A stretch of DNA of 52,729 nt from Bifidobacteriaceae bacterium (GTDB lineage: Bacteria; Actinomycetota; Actinomycetes; Actinomycetales; WQXJ01): assembly GCA_031281585.1 (NCBI GenBank), contig JAITFE010000083.1, forward strand, positions 1 through 52,729. Reading direction: 5' to 3'. Shown piece by piece: positions 46,126 to 52,729 of this stretch. How positions within the stretch are numbered: position 1 is the first letter of the stretch; the number at the start of each line of letters is the position of its first letter. The notes beneath the pieces are model-generated. The model searched no databases. It was not told the DNA's origin and saw nothing but the letters and a program-made list of their open reading frames with translations. The position numbers were made by a program, and so were the translations under genes.

Positions 46126-46436
46126 TGTACCTCTTCTCCAGGGGCCAGGTCTATTGGGCCGACATCGGCACCGGCCGCAAGCCCTACCTGGTCGTCTCCA
46201 ACAACGCGCGTCACCGGCAACTCGGCACCGCGCTGGTGGTCCGCGTCGCCACCATGAGGAAGCCCGATCTGGACACGATGGTGACCCTCGGCCCATCCGA
46301 ACCTTTGGCGGGCAGCGTCCTGTGCGACGACACCACGGTTCTCTACGCCGACGACCAAGTCGAGCCCGTCGGGGCGCTCTCCCCGGAAACGATGCTGCGG
46401 GTAAACGCCGCACTCGGAGTCGCGCTGCCGATTTGA
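46125..46436 (+). CDS. MazF/PemK-type mRNA interferase toxin
   Basis: 103 residues with the MazF fold signature: N-terminal RGQVYWADIGTGRKPYLVVS with the loop and arginine of the family, then the strand LVVRVATMRK, and SVLCDDTTVL in place of the usual conserved DQ-type segment near the active site. MazF toxins cut mRNA at short sequences. It directly follows its antitoxin gene. Length is typical and the frame is intact, so it is probably active. Confidence 0.85.
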   Translation: MYLFSRGQVYWADIGTGRKPYLVVSNNARHRQLGTALVVRVATMRKPDLDTMVTLGPSEPLAGSVLCDDTTVLYADDQVEPVGALSPETMLRVNAALGVALPI

Positions 46437-46778
46437 CGAGATCGCTCAGCAACGCCCGGAAACGCGGGCCCACACCCGAGCCTTGAGGCGCGCGCCCAAC
46501 TGGCCCGTCACGCCGAGTCGACGTGCAGACGCTCGGCGGATTCGAGGGACGGCGACTCGTGGGCTTGCGCGATGACGCATCATCTCGGAAGCCCTGGAGC
46601 CTCGCAGCCGGATCCGACTCTAGGCCGACTCGATCACACGTCAAGACCCGGATACTCCGGCCGGACAAATCCATGCACCCGGCCTCAAGCAGGCGCTGGG
46701 CCGGGGGGAAACGATCGCACACTGGTCAAGGCCCGCGCAGTCGTCAGGGGAGCCAAACGGAAGGCCCGACCCCCCAAT
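46437..46778. other. Gene-free stretch
   Basis: About 340 bases after the MazF-like gene with no supported gene, RNA or repeat. Open frames crossing it have no protein-like features. Confidence 0.4.
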
Positions 46779-46850
46779 GAACGGGTCAGTGGTTCGGTAA
46801 GCGAACGCTGGTGGAGCATAGGAGGCAAAGTTCCAACCCTGTCCACTTCG
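46779..46850 (-). repeat. Decayed copy of the 3' part and flank of tRNA-Ala
   Basis: CAATGAACGGGTCAGTGGTT and the following bases match the flank and 3' end of the intact tRNA-Ala at 49131-49200: both have GTAAGCGAAC, then CTGGTGGAGCATA, and a weaker match through the T-arm (TTCCAACCCTG against TTCGAACCCTTG). It lacks the rest of the tRNA. Such copies are left when an element integrates at a tRNA 3' end. Confidence 0.65.
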
Positions 46851-46868
46851 CTGAAAGCCCTTGTCAGA

Positions 46869-47177
46869 GTGCGGAAGGAGTACGAGGCGGGGAGGCTGCC
46901 CCCTCCCGGAAAATCTCAAAGTGTGAGACGGAGGCAGTTTCGGCGGCTCACGGAGTCGCAGGTCGAGGACATGGCCGAGCAGTATCGGAACGGCAAGACG
47001 GTGTACGAGTTGGCCCCGATTCTTGGCATCGACCGGCAGACCGTCGGAATCATTCTGCGGCGCCATGGGGTGGTTGCTCAGGATCAGCCGCCGATCACCG
47101 TGCCCGACGGGCCGGGAATGGTGTCACCAAGAAGAACGCGCATCCCTCCGCATACAAGCCGAGAAGCTCGAAGTTGA
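46869..47177 (+). pseudogene. Helix-turn-helix fragment, recombinase-like C-terminus
   Basis: About 102 residues from GTG 46869. The middle (RRLTESQVEDMAEQYRNGKT, then VYELAPILGIDRQTVGIILR) is a helix-turn-helix like the C-terminal DNA-binding part of serine recombinases. No catalytic domain is present, and upstream lies the decayed tRNA copy, so it is most likely the tail of a lost recombinase. A small stand-alone DNA-binding protein is the alternative. The open frame extends upstream without a good start. Confidence 0.45.
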
Positions 47178-47188
47178 AGCGCTAGGGC

Positions 47189-47592
47189 ATGCCGTTCGAT
47201 TGGGTCAGTATTGATCCGAATCTATACCATGCTGGGAGGATGTGTTGGGATGTGCGGCTCTGGGAGGACGTGGAGTCGTGGATCTTGGGGCTGGATGACG
47301 AAACCTACAACGTGGTCGCCGCCGCGATCACCCGGTCGAGGCCGAGGGACCCGCGCTCGGCAGGCCAACAGCAGATCGGATCAGAGGCTCTCGTCATCAC
47401 AACATGAAGGAACTCAGGCCCGGTTCGGCGGGACGTGGGAAAGTCAGAATCCTGTTCGCGTTCGATCCCAGGCGGCGGGCGGTGCTGTTGGTCGCAGGTG
47501 ACAAGGCTGGCCGGTGGGAGCAGTGGTATGACCGGAGCATCCCTTTGGCGGACGACAGGTTCGATGAGTGGCTGGAAGGCGAGGAGGAGTGA
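47189..47592 (+). pseudogene. HigB-like toxin gene with a frameshift
   Basis: Two adjacent frames together make one HigB/RelE-type toxin (phage Gp49-like). The first gives WDVRLWEDVESWILGLDDET; after a shift near 47330 the correct continuation is VEAEGPALGRPTADRIRGSR, then HNMKELRPGSAGRGKVRILF, ending in the conserved DPRRRAVLLVAGDKAGRWEQ. One base appears to be missing (or two extra). A short intact frame from ATG 47404 (62 residues) covers only the C-terminal half. The antitoxin downstream is intact. Sequencing error or programmed frameshifting are less likely alternatives. Confidence 0.7.
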
Positions 47593-47593
47593 G

Positions 47594-47914
47594 ATGAGCA
47601 AGACTGTCACCTGGCAGGAGGTGCGCGCCAAGCGCCCCGTGGATAAGGCGGTTGTGGCCTCCCACGTCTCGCGGATGGAGGCAGAGGAGCGCGCGTACCG
47701 GTTGCGCGAGATCCGCGAGGAGTTGGGCATGACTCAGAAGGAACTCGCTGAGCGGATGAACCTCACCCAGCCGACCATCTCCGCCTTGGAAGCCGGCGAC
47801 CTGGACCGTTCCGGGCTGGCCACCCTGAAGTCATACGTCGAGGCCCTTGGCGGCACCATCGAGGTGACCGCGACTTTCGGCGACCGCAAGTTGGTGCTGT
47901 CACGCCACGCCTAG
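47594..47914 (+). CDS. HigA-like XRE antitoxin
   Basis: 106 residues. Residues about 40-95 are an XRE helix-turn-helix (LGMTQKELAERMNLTQPTIS, then ALEAGDLDRSGLATLKSYVE), followed by LGGTIEVTATFGDR, a tail common in HigA antitoxins. GAGGAG lies 7 bases before ATG. It directly follows the frameshifted HigB-like gene, the usual toxin-first order. It may now act only as a repressor or as protection against related toxins. Confidence 0.85.
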   Translation: MSKTVTWQEVRAKRPVDKAVVASHVSRMEAEERAYRLREIREELGMTQKELAERMNLTQPTISALEAGDLDRSGLATLKSYVEALGGTIEVTATFGDRKLVLSRHA

Positions 47915-48039
47915 TCGGCCCTGCGGTGCCGCCCTTCAACTCCGGTGAATGGCAGGTCGTCAAGAGGGTAAGGAACCTATGGGGCCGCGTACCACTCACT
48001 GGCGGCGGCCTGTCCCTCACCCCGAATGCTAAGGACTAT

Positions 48040-49044
48040 ATGGCGCGGCTTGCGGAAACTGCGGCTGCGCCGGATCCCAAGAGCAAGAAGCGGCACCACT
48101 ATGTGCCCCGGGCGTACCTGCGAGCATGGTCATTCGACAATCGTCGCGTTTGGGCGCTTGACACCGCGACCGGCGCGGCCAGACCGCTCGGGCTAAACGA
48201 CTTGTGCGTGGCCGAGAACTTTCACCGTGTAGTTGGAGGTGATGGACAACCTCACAATCGCGTAGAGGAGATGTTCACCATCGCGGAAGAGGAACTGATC
48301 CGCGTCCAGCGGTTGTTCGATGGTTTGGACGATCCCAGCACACTGCAGTTCGACGACCTCATGGGTCTGGGCCTAGCGATGGCGGTTCAACGCATGAGGA
48401 CGCTTCAGGAACGCCGCCTGATGCTGCAGTACAACGCGTGGCCTGCGGCCTAAAATCCGACCGATTGGGCAAGCCTGCAGAACACCGCCAGTGGCCCGTT
48501 CCGGGAGGCGACCTTCCACACCGAGATGGTATTCCGCTCAATGTGGGACGCTGCGGACATTCTGACGACGCGACACATCGAAGTGTGGCACGACGACCGA
48601 TCGCGGTTCCTCACCTGCGACGTCCCCGTCTTCCTGCCACTTCGCAGAAACGTAAGACCAGCACTCAACGATGCCACCCACATAGTTTGGCCCATCAGTC
48701 CACAGCGAACGATTGCGCTGGTCAACGAGCCGAGCGGCGAGAAGGCGACTCTTGTGGCGGCCAAAGGAAAACACGTGGGCATCGTGAACCACGGCGTTGA
48801 GCAGTGCCGCGAGCGCATGATCTTCGCCAGCGAGGAACAGAAGGACCGACTGCCGTCCGGCGAGAAGTTCAGACGCCGCACGCAGATTCGACTGCGTTGC
48901 TCGGACCACAATCCACGAGGCGATCGCATCCCACCGCCGGGGTGCTGCTTTGAGCTGGGATACTGTTTCTCTGATGTGCCCGACATCGTTCTGTGCGCTC
49001 AAGGGCTGCATCGACCGGCGCCAGAAGTGCTCCGACACATCTAA
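48040..49044 (+). pseudogene. DUF4238 protein with an in-frame stop
   Basis: One reading frame of about 335 codons, the normal DUF4238 length, is interrupted only by TAA at 48451. The N-terminal half has the family start KKRHHYVPRAYLRAWSFDNR, then VWALDTATG; the C-terminal half continues with RHIEVWHDDRSRFLTCDVPV and VWPISPQRTIALVNEPSG. ATG 48040 is preceded by AAGGA. DUF4238 proteins are often found in mobile or defence-rich DNA, function unknown. A base error could restore it, but as written it is inactive. Confidence 0.7.
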
Positions 49045-49166
49045 ACGAAGTGGGTCTCCAGGCTGACGGCTGGTTGCCCACCAAGCAACGCCGCCCAGCG
49101 ATCCTGGACGAGGATGCACCCGAGCCAGACTCAATGAACAGGTCAGTGTTTCGAGTAAGCGAACTC

Positions 49167-49242
49167 TGGTGGAGCATAAGGGATTCGAACCCTTGACCTC
49201 TTCCATGCCATGGAAGCGCGCTACCAACTGCGCCAATGCCCC
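49167..49242 (-). tRNA. tRNA-Ala (anticodon GGC)
   Basis: A 76-base cloverleaf with encoded CCA. Acceptor GGGGCAT pairs with ATGCTCC (one G-U), D-arm GCGCAGTTGGTAGCGC, anticodon loop ATGGCAT between CTTCC and GGAAG, T-arm AGGGTTCGAATCCCT. The anticodon GGC reads GCC and GCU. Its 3' end marks the right border of the accessory region. Confidence 0.96.
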
Positions 49243-49433
49243 GCGAGCCCCGCCATCTTACCAAACAGGCAGCCCGGCGGCTCGGACTACTTTAGGGGAC
49301 CGGCAGGTCAGGCGCCAAACCGGCCCGCTGGCGCATGCCCACCGCCGATGCCGTCGCCGCAAGTCCCCCAAACCTGCCCGGTTCCGCAAACCCGCCTCGC
49401 AGGCCCGGCCCGCAACCGTCCGGCCCACAACCG

Positions 49434-50081
49434 TCAGGCCCAGGGCGTCAGTCCCGGCCGCCCGTCCACGTCCCCCAGGTCGTAGCCGACCAGCCGCCAG
49501 GCGGGCGCCCGCCGCCCGCCGCCCTCCAGCACCGACCAGTGCGCGTTGCGCATCACCCGCAGCCCCAGCCAGTCGGCGGGGTCAAGTTCCAAGAGCCCGG
49601 TGATCCCGCACACCGACGCGCCGCCGTGGCTGGTTACCACAATGGTGGAGCCGTCCGGCGCGCCGTCAACAGCCTCCAGCACGCAGGCGACGATCCGCGC
49701 GGCCGCGTGGTCCCGCGTCTCCATCCCGATCTGAGGCAGGTCCTCCCCCGCCCGCCAGCGTTCGTACAGGTCAGGCCAGCGCGCTCCGATGTCCTTGATG
49801 GCCAGGCCCTCCCAGGTTCCGAACTCGCGCTCCCGCAGACGCTGGTCCGTGACCACCGGCAGGCCCGTCAGCGCCGCCAGGGCGTCAGCTGTCTGGCGGG
49901 CCCGCGCCAAGTCCGAAGACCAGATCGCCGTCGGCTCCAACGCAGCCAACTGCGGGGCGGCGACCCGCGCCTGCGCCAGCCCCACCTCGTCCAGCGGAAT
50001 GTCCGATGCCCCCTGAATCCGCCCCTCAAGGTTGTAAGCGGTCTGGCCGTGCCGCCAGATCACCACCCGCTTGGCGGTCAC
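49434..50081 (-). CDS. Histidine phosphatase / phosphoglycerate mutase-like protein
   Basis: 215 residues of the histidine phosphatase superfamily: the phosphohistidine motif IWRHGQTAYNLEGRIQG is at about 8-24 (H11), RARQTADAL follows, then the acid REREFGTWEGL and the second histidine in VVTSHGGASVC. It is probably a phosphatase and not the glycolytic mutase. The GTG start overlaps the rsfS stop as GTGA, and this pairing is common in actinobacteria. The frame is open upstream, but inside rsfS. Confidence 0.9.
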   Translation of the reverse strand: MTAKRVVIWRHGQTAYNLEGRIQGASDIPLDEVGLAQARVAAPQLAALEPTAIWSSDLARARQTADALAALTGLPVVTDQRLREREFGTWEGLAIKDIGARWPDLYERWRAGEDLPQIGMETRDHAAARIVACVLEAVDGAPDGSTIVVTSHGGASVCGITGLLELDPADWLGLRVMRNAHWSVLEGGGRRAPAWRLVGYDLGDVDGRPGLTPWA

Positions 50082-50470
50082 GCCACCGCCGCCGCCAAAG
50101 GCGGCGCCGCCTCGACCAGTCCGTCCAACTCCACGGCCGGGCAGTCCTTCCAAAGCTTTTCGAGCGCGTAGAACTCCCGGTCTTCGGCGTGCATGACGTG
50201 GACCACGATGTCCTCGAAGTCAAGCAGGACCCAGCGCGCCCCCGAACGCCCTTCCCGGCGCTTCGGTTTCGCGCCCAAAGCCGCCAGTCGCTCCTCGACG
50301 GCATCGACAATCGCGTCGACCTGCCGTTCGGTGGCGCCGGTGGCCATGACGAACACGTCCGTCAGCGGCAGGCGGGAACTGACGTCCAGCGCCACAATGT
50401 CGGTTGCTTTGATCGAATCGGCCGCGCGGGCCGCTTCCTCGGCTAGTTGCAGCGCTCGGGCATCAGCCAC
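50078..50470 (-). CDS. rsfS: Ribosomal silencing factor RsfS
   Basis: 130 residues. RsfS binds L14 on the 50S subunit and blocks subunit joining when nutrients are low. The family pattern is clear: IVALDVSSRLPLTDVFVMAT near 25-44, ERQVDAIVDAVEERL, then SGARWVLLDFEDIVVHVMHA and REFYALEKLWKD. It starts at GTG with AAGGAG 8 bases upstream. It lies between the Pro-rich membrane protein and the phosphatase gene on the minus strand. Confidence 0.95.
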   Translation of the reverse strand: MADARALQLAEEAARAADSIKATDIVALDVSSRLPLTDVFVMATGATERQVDAIVDAVEERLAALGAKPKRREGRSGARWVLLDFEDIVVHVMHAEDREFYALEKLWKDCPAVELDGLVEAAPPLAAAVA

Positions 50471-50489
50471 TCAATAATCTCCTTCGCGA

Positions 50490-52715
50490 TTAGTTCAGTA
50501 GGAACAATCTCACAAGTGTGAACACCACGCCAAGTCCCACGCCCCAGGCCCCCGCCACCAGCGCGCGCCGCCCGGATTGCGCGGGCGCCGTCCCCCACGG
50601 CGCGTCCGGGCCGTCGAGCCATGGTCCCCGGCCGTCGGGGCCGATCTCCGGCGGCCCCTCCCAGCCCATGTCCTCGTCCTCGTCGGCGGTCACCTCGGCC
50701 GCGTAGGCGGCGGCCTCGGCGGGCACCGGGGCGGCCAGGTCGGCGACCGGTGGCTCCGCCTCCGCAGCGTCCCCGATTCGCCCTCCCGACGATGCCGTCC
50801 AGTCCGCTCCCAGCGCACCCGCCGACGGCATTGCAGACCAGTCGGGCACTCCCGGCTCGGGCGCCGGCGGCCCGAACGACACCGGACCGAATTCGATCGG
50901 CCCGAACGGGTCGTCCCCGCCGAACACGTCGGGCGGGGGCACTTCAACGGGCATGTTCCAGTAGTCGTCCAGTTCCGAGTCCGGCGCTGCGCCTCTCGGC
51001 GCGGAGGCTTCCCGCCCGGAAGCCGACTCCGGCTGTGGCACAGGAGCGCCACCGGCCGGCGAGCCTGCCGCCGGCGGAGGCCATTCGCCCAGGTCCCACT
51101 GCGCGGGAGCAGGCGAATAGGCTGCTGCGTCCGGTGGTGCCTCAGTCGGGGCCGCAAACGCTGGTCCGGCGACAGGGGGGGACAGTTCAGGATCAACGAA
51201 CATGTCGCCTGCTGTCGGCGGCACCGCCATGGACGGGTCGGCGGCGTGCCTGGGCAGCCCAGTCGGCCTGGCGGGAGCCACGTCAAGCGCGTCGATTGGA
51301 GGCGCCGCTGGCGGATACGCCGCCGCTGCGGGCGGATCGACTGGGGCCTCGGCCGACAAGCGCCCGGGCGGTGCGATTGGAGACGCCGCCGGCGGATACA
51401 CCGCCGCTGTCGGCGGTTCGAACGGGGCCTCGGCCGGCAAACGCCCGGAGGGCGCGATTGCAGACGGCGCCGCTGAATGGTCGGCGGGCGCCTGAGGCAG
51501 GGCCTGGTCGGGCTGCGAGTCGGCGGGCTCCTGTCGGACCGGCTCTGCGGCCGGCTCAGTCGGCCGCCCGCCGCCAGCCGGGTACGGCTCGACAAACGTG
51601 GCGCCGCCGGGTCCGGCCGCCGCCCCTGGCGGGCCAACCTCCACAGGGCCGACATCCGCCAACTGGGCGGCCGCCGGGTCGCCAAGTGCGGGAGTGTCCC
51701 GCCGGGCTCCAGCTTCCGGAACCCATGGAGACGGGGCGGGCTCGGCCTCGGTCCCAGTCCCGAACACAATGGGAACGGCCCGCGCGGCCTCAGACCTCGC
51801 CCGAGCCGTGGCCGGCTCTGCGGGCGGAGGCTTTGGCGGGGGGGCCGAACTGGCCGGAGGCGCCTGAGTACCGGGTGGGCCTGCGGCCGGTTGGAGCCGA
51901 CCGTGAACCAACGGCGCCAGGCCCGCGAACGAGGCGTTCGAAACCCCCGCTTGCGGAAGGACCCGGAAGAAGCCCTCCTCGTCAAGTTCTTCCTCGGTTT
52001 CGGCCGGCTCGCGCCGGGAAGTCAAGTCGAGGAAGGAATCCCCGTTCTCATCCCAGAAGTAGTCCTCATCCCCCTGGGCCGCGCCGTGGCCTGCGAAGGT
52101 CGGGGCGGTCGCAGCGGGCGTGTCGGAATACACGGGAACGCGGCCGATGTGCACGGCCGGAGGCGGCTCGGCGGCTGGCACCCGAGGCGCGGCAGCGGCA
52201 GGGAGCCCTTCCGGCGCTTGGACGGATCCGCCTGCGGCGCTCGGCGGACCGCCTTGGGCGCCGGGCGGCGGCTGGACAGAACCGCTGGTGGCAACGGCCG
52301 GAACACCGGACGGCACCTGGTCAGGACCGCTCACGCCAACCGGCGGGACACCCTGGACGCCCGTGGCCGCCTGGCCCGCCCCGCTCGCCACATCCGACAC
52401 GCCGGGCGGCGGCTGGACAGAACCACTGCTGGCAACGGCCGGAACACCGGGCGGCACCTGGTCAGGACCGCTCACGCCAACCGGCGGGCCGGCCTGGACG
52501 CCTGGCGCCCCAAGGCCCGCCGCGCCTACGACCCCTGCGGCCGCGCCGGGCGGCGGCTGGACAGACCCACTGGTGGCGACGGTCGGACCACCGGACGGCG
52601 CCTGGTCAGGACCGCTCGCGAAGGCGGCCCGAGGATCGGGTGGCGCCTCTGCCACGGGCGCGTCCGCCGCCGGGGCCGCGCCAGCCGCGCCCTGCCCCTG
52701 AATCGACCGCCGCAC
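50490..52715 (-). CDS. Pro/Ala-rich repeat protein with one C-terminal membrane segment (5' end may be outside the window)
   Basis: At least 741 residues, mostly low-complexity Pro/Ala/Gly with acidic patches (DEDYFWDENGDSFLDLTS, EETEEELDEEGFF-like stretch near 225-250). The N-terminal 170 residues hold three copies of a 47-48 residue unit with GVSGPDQVP and SGSVQPPPG. The only membrane segment is at the extreme C-terminus (ALVAGAWGVGLGVVFTLVRL), so the bulk is probably cytoplasmic with a tail anchor. The GTG at 52715 is the last start in the window, but the frame stays open to 52729, so the true start may lie further out. It is 19 bases from rsfS. The function is unknown. Confidence 0.7.
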   Translation of the reverse strand: MRRSIQGQGAAGAAPAADAPVAEAPPDPRAAFASGPDQAPSGGPTVATSGSVQPPPGAAAGVVGAAGLGAPGVQAGPPVGVSGPDQVPPGVPAVASSGSVQPPPGVSDVASGAGQAATGVQGVPPVGVSGPDQVPSGVPAVATSGSVQPPPGAQGGPPSAAGGSVQAPEGLPAAAAPRVPAAEPPPAVHIGRVPVYSDTPAATAPTFAGHGAAQGDEDYFWDENGDSFLDLTSRREPAETEEELDEEGFFRVLPQAGVSNASFAGLAPLVHGRLQPAAGPPGTQAPPASSAPPPKPPPAEPATARARSEAARAVPIVFGTGTEAEPAPSPWVPEAGARRDTPALGDPAAAQLADVGPVEVGPPGAAAGPGGATFVEPYPAGGGRPTEPAAEPVRQEPADSQPDQALPQAPADHSAAPSAIAPSGRLPAEAPFEPPTAAVYPPAASPIAPPGRLSAEAPVDPPAAAAYPPAAPPIDALDVAPARPTGLPRHAADPSMAVPPTAGDMFVDPELSPPVAGPAFAAPTEAPPDAAAYSPAPAQWDLGEWPPPAAGSPAGGAPVPQPESASGREASAPRGAAPDSELDDYWNMPVEVPPPDVFGGDDPFGPIEFGPVSFGPPAPEPGVPDWSAMPSAGALGADWTASSGGRIGDAAEAEPPVADLAAPVPAEAAAYAAEVTADEDEDMGWEGPPEIGPDGRGPWLDGPDAPWGTAPAQSGRRALVAGAWGVGLGVVFTLVRLFLLN
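52261..52620. repeat. Long tandem-type coding repeats, period 141-144 bases
   Basis: Three copies begin CCGGGCGGCGGCTGGACAGA or nearly so at 52261, 52402 and 52546, each about 75-105 bases alike, within the Pro/Ala-rich protein gene. They may cause length variation and assembly difficulty. Confidence 0.85.
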
Positions 52716-52729
52716 GGGCGGGGCCGCCT

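Noticed and set aside
23335-48453. Read-through or reassigned TAA codons, because two pseudogenes carry a single in-frame TAA
   Set aside because: rpmE, prfA, rho and the other core genes end normally, RF1 is present, and the surface gene also has a frameshift, so simple gene decay explains it better.

Overview
The window is a 52.7 kb piece of a high-GC Gram-positive (actinobacterial) chromosome. Signs of this are the block argS-lysA-hom-thrB near rho-rpmE-prfA, a Rho with a long Arg/Gly/Asn-rich insertion, the rsfS/phosphoglycerate-mutase-like pair, many GTG starts, and frequent 4-base or 1-base stop/start overlaps. Several genes without a ribosome site have a TANNNT box 6-8 bases before the start codon, the pattern of leaderless transcripts. 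I cannot name the genus.

Layout. Bases 1-390 hold the 5' tip of a 16S rRNA gene (minus strand), its leader and its promoter. Bases 391-19956 are core metabolism and translation, nearly all minus strand: gcvT-gcvH-gcvP (glycine cleavage), tyrS, a TauE-like exporter, a small P-loop kinase, argH, prfA, rpmE, rho, a beta-phosphoglucomutase-like HAD enzyme, thrB, hom and lysA, with argS following to 21614. Among them is one large plus-strand membrane-anchored transglutaminase-like protein (12760-15456). A FadR/GntR regulator follows, then an unusual 330-base array of degenerate, inverted 25-base repeats (22412-22736), tRNA-Arg(CCG), a broken surface-protein gene, a DUF4352 lipoprotein-like gene with an 11-C tract at its start, and about 600 bases of repeat-bearing non-coding DNA.

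Bases 25680-29291 are an ABC-2 exporter (fused double ATPase plus permease) divergent from a TetR regulator, with a good palindromic operator between them. Bases 29288-33342 are the most interesting part: a Nudix regulator of the NrtR type, a J-domain protein with a kinase-like C-terminus, a VWA-domain protein and a short, divergent adenylosuccinate-synthetase-like enzyme. Two promoters in this set share a 12-base motif. I propose this as one co-regulated nucleotide/NAD-linked system. Bases 33497-38793 are a complete dipeptide/oligopeptide ABC importer (two permeases, two ATPases, binding lipoprotein), ending at a strong hairpin.

Bases 38942-49242 are an accessory region: small unknown proteins, a WD40 propeller, a predicted PD-(D/E)XK nuclease with an unknown partner, three toxin-antitoxin modules (MNT/HEPN, MazEF-like, HigBA-like with a frameshifted toxin), a DUF4238 gene with an internal stop, and a decayed copy of the 3' part of tRNA-Ala about 2.35 kb from the intact tRNA-Ala(GGC). 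Several genes here are broken, as expected for a decaying genomic island. The window closes with core genes again: a phosphoglycerate-mutase-like phosphatase, rsfS, and a Pro/Ala-rich repeat protein with one C-terminal membrane segment that probably runs past the window end.
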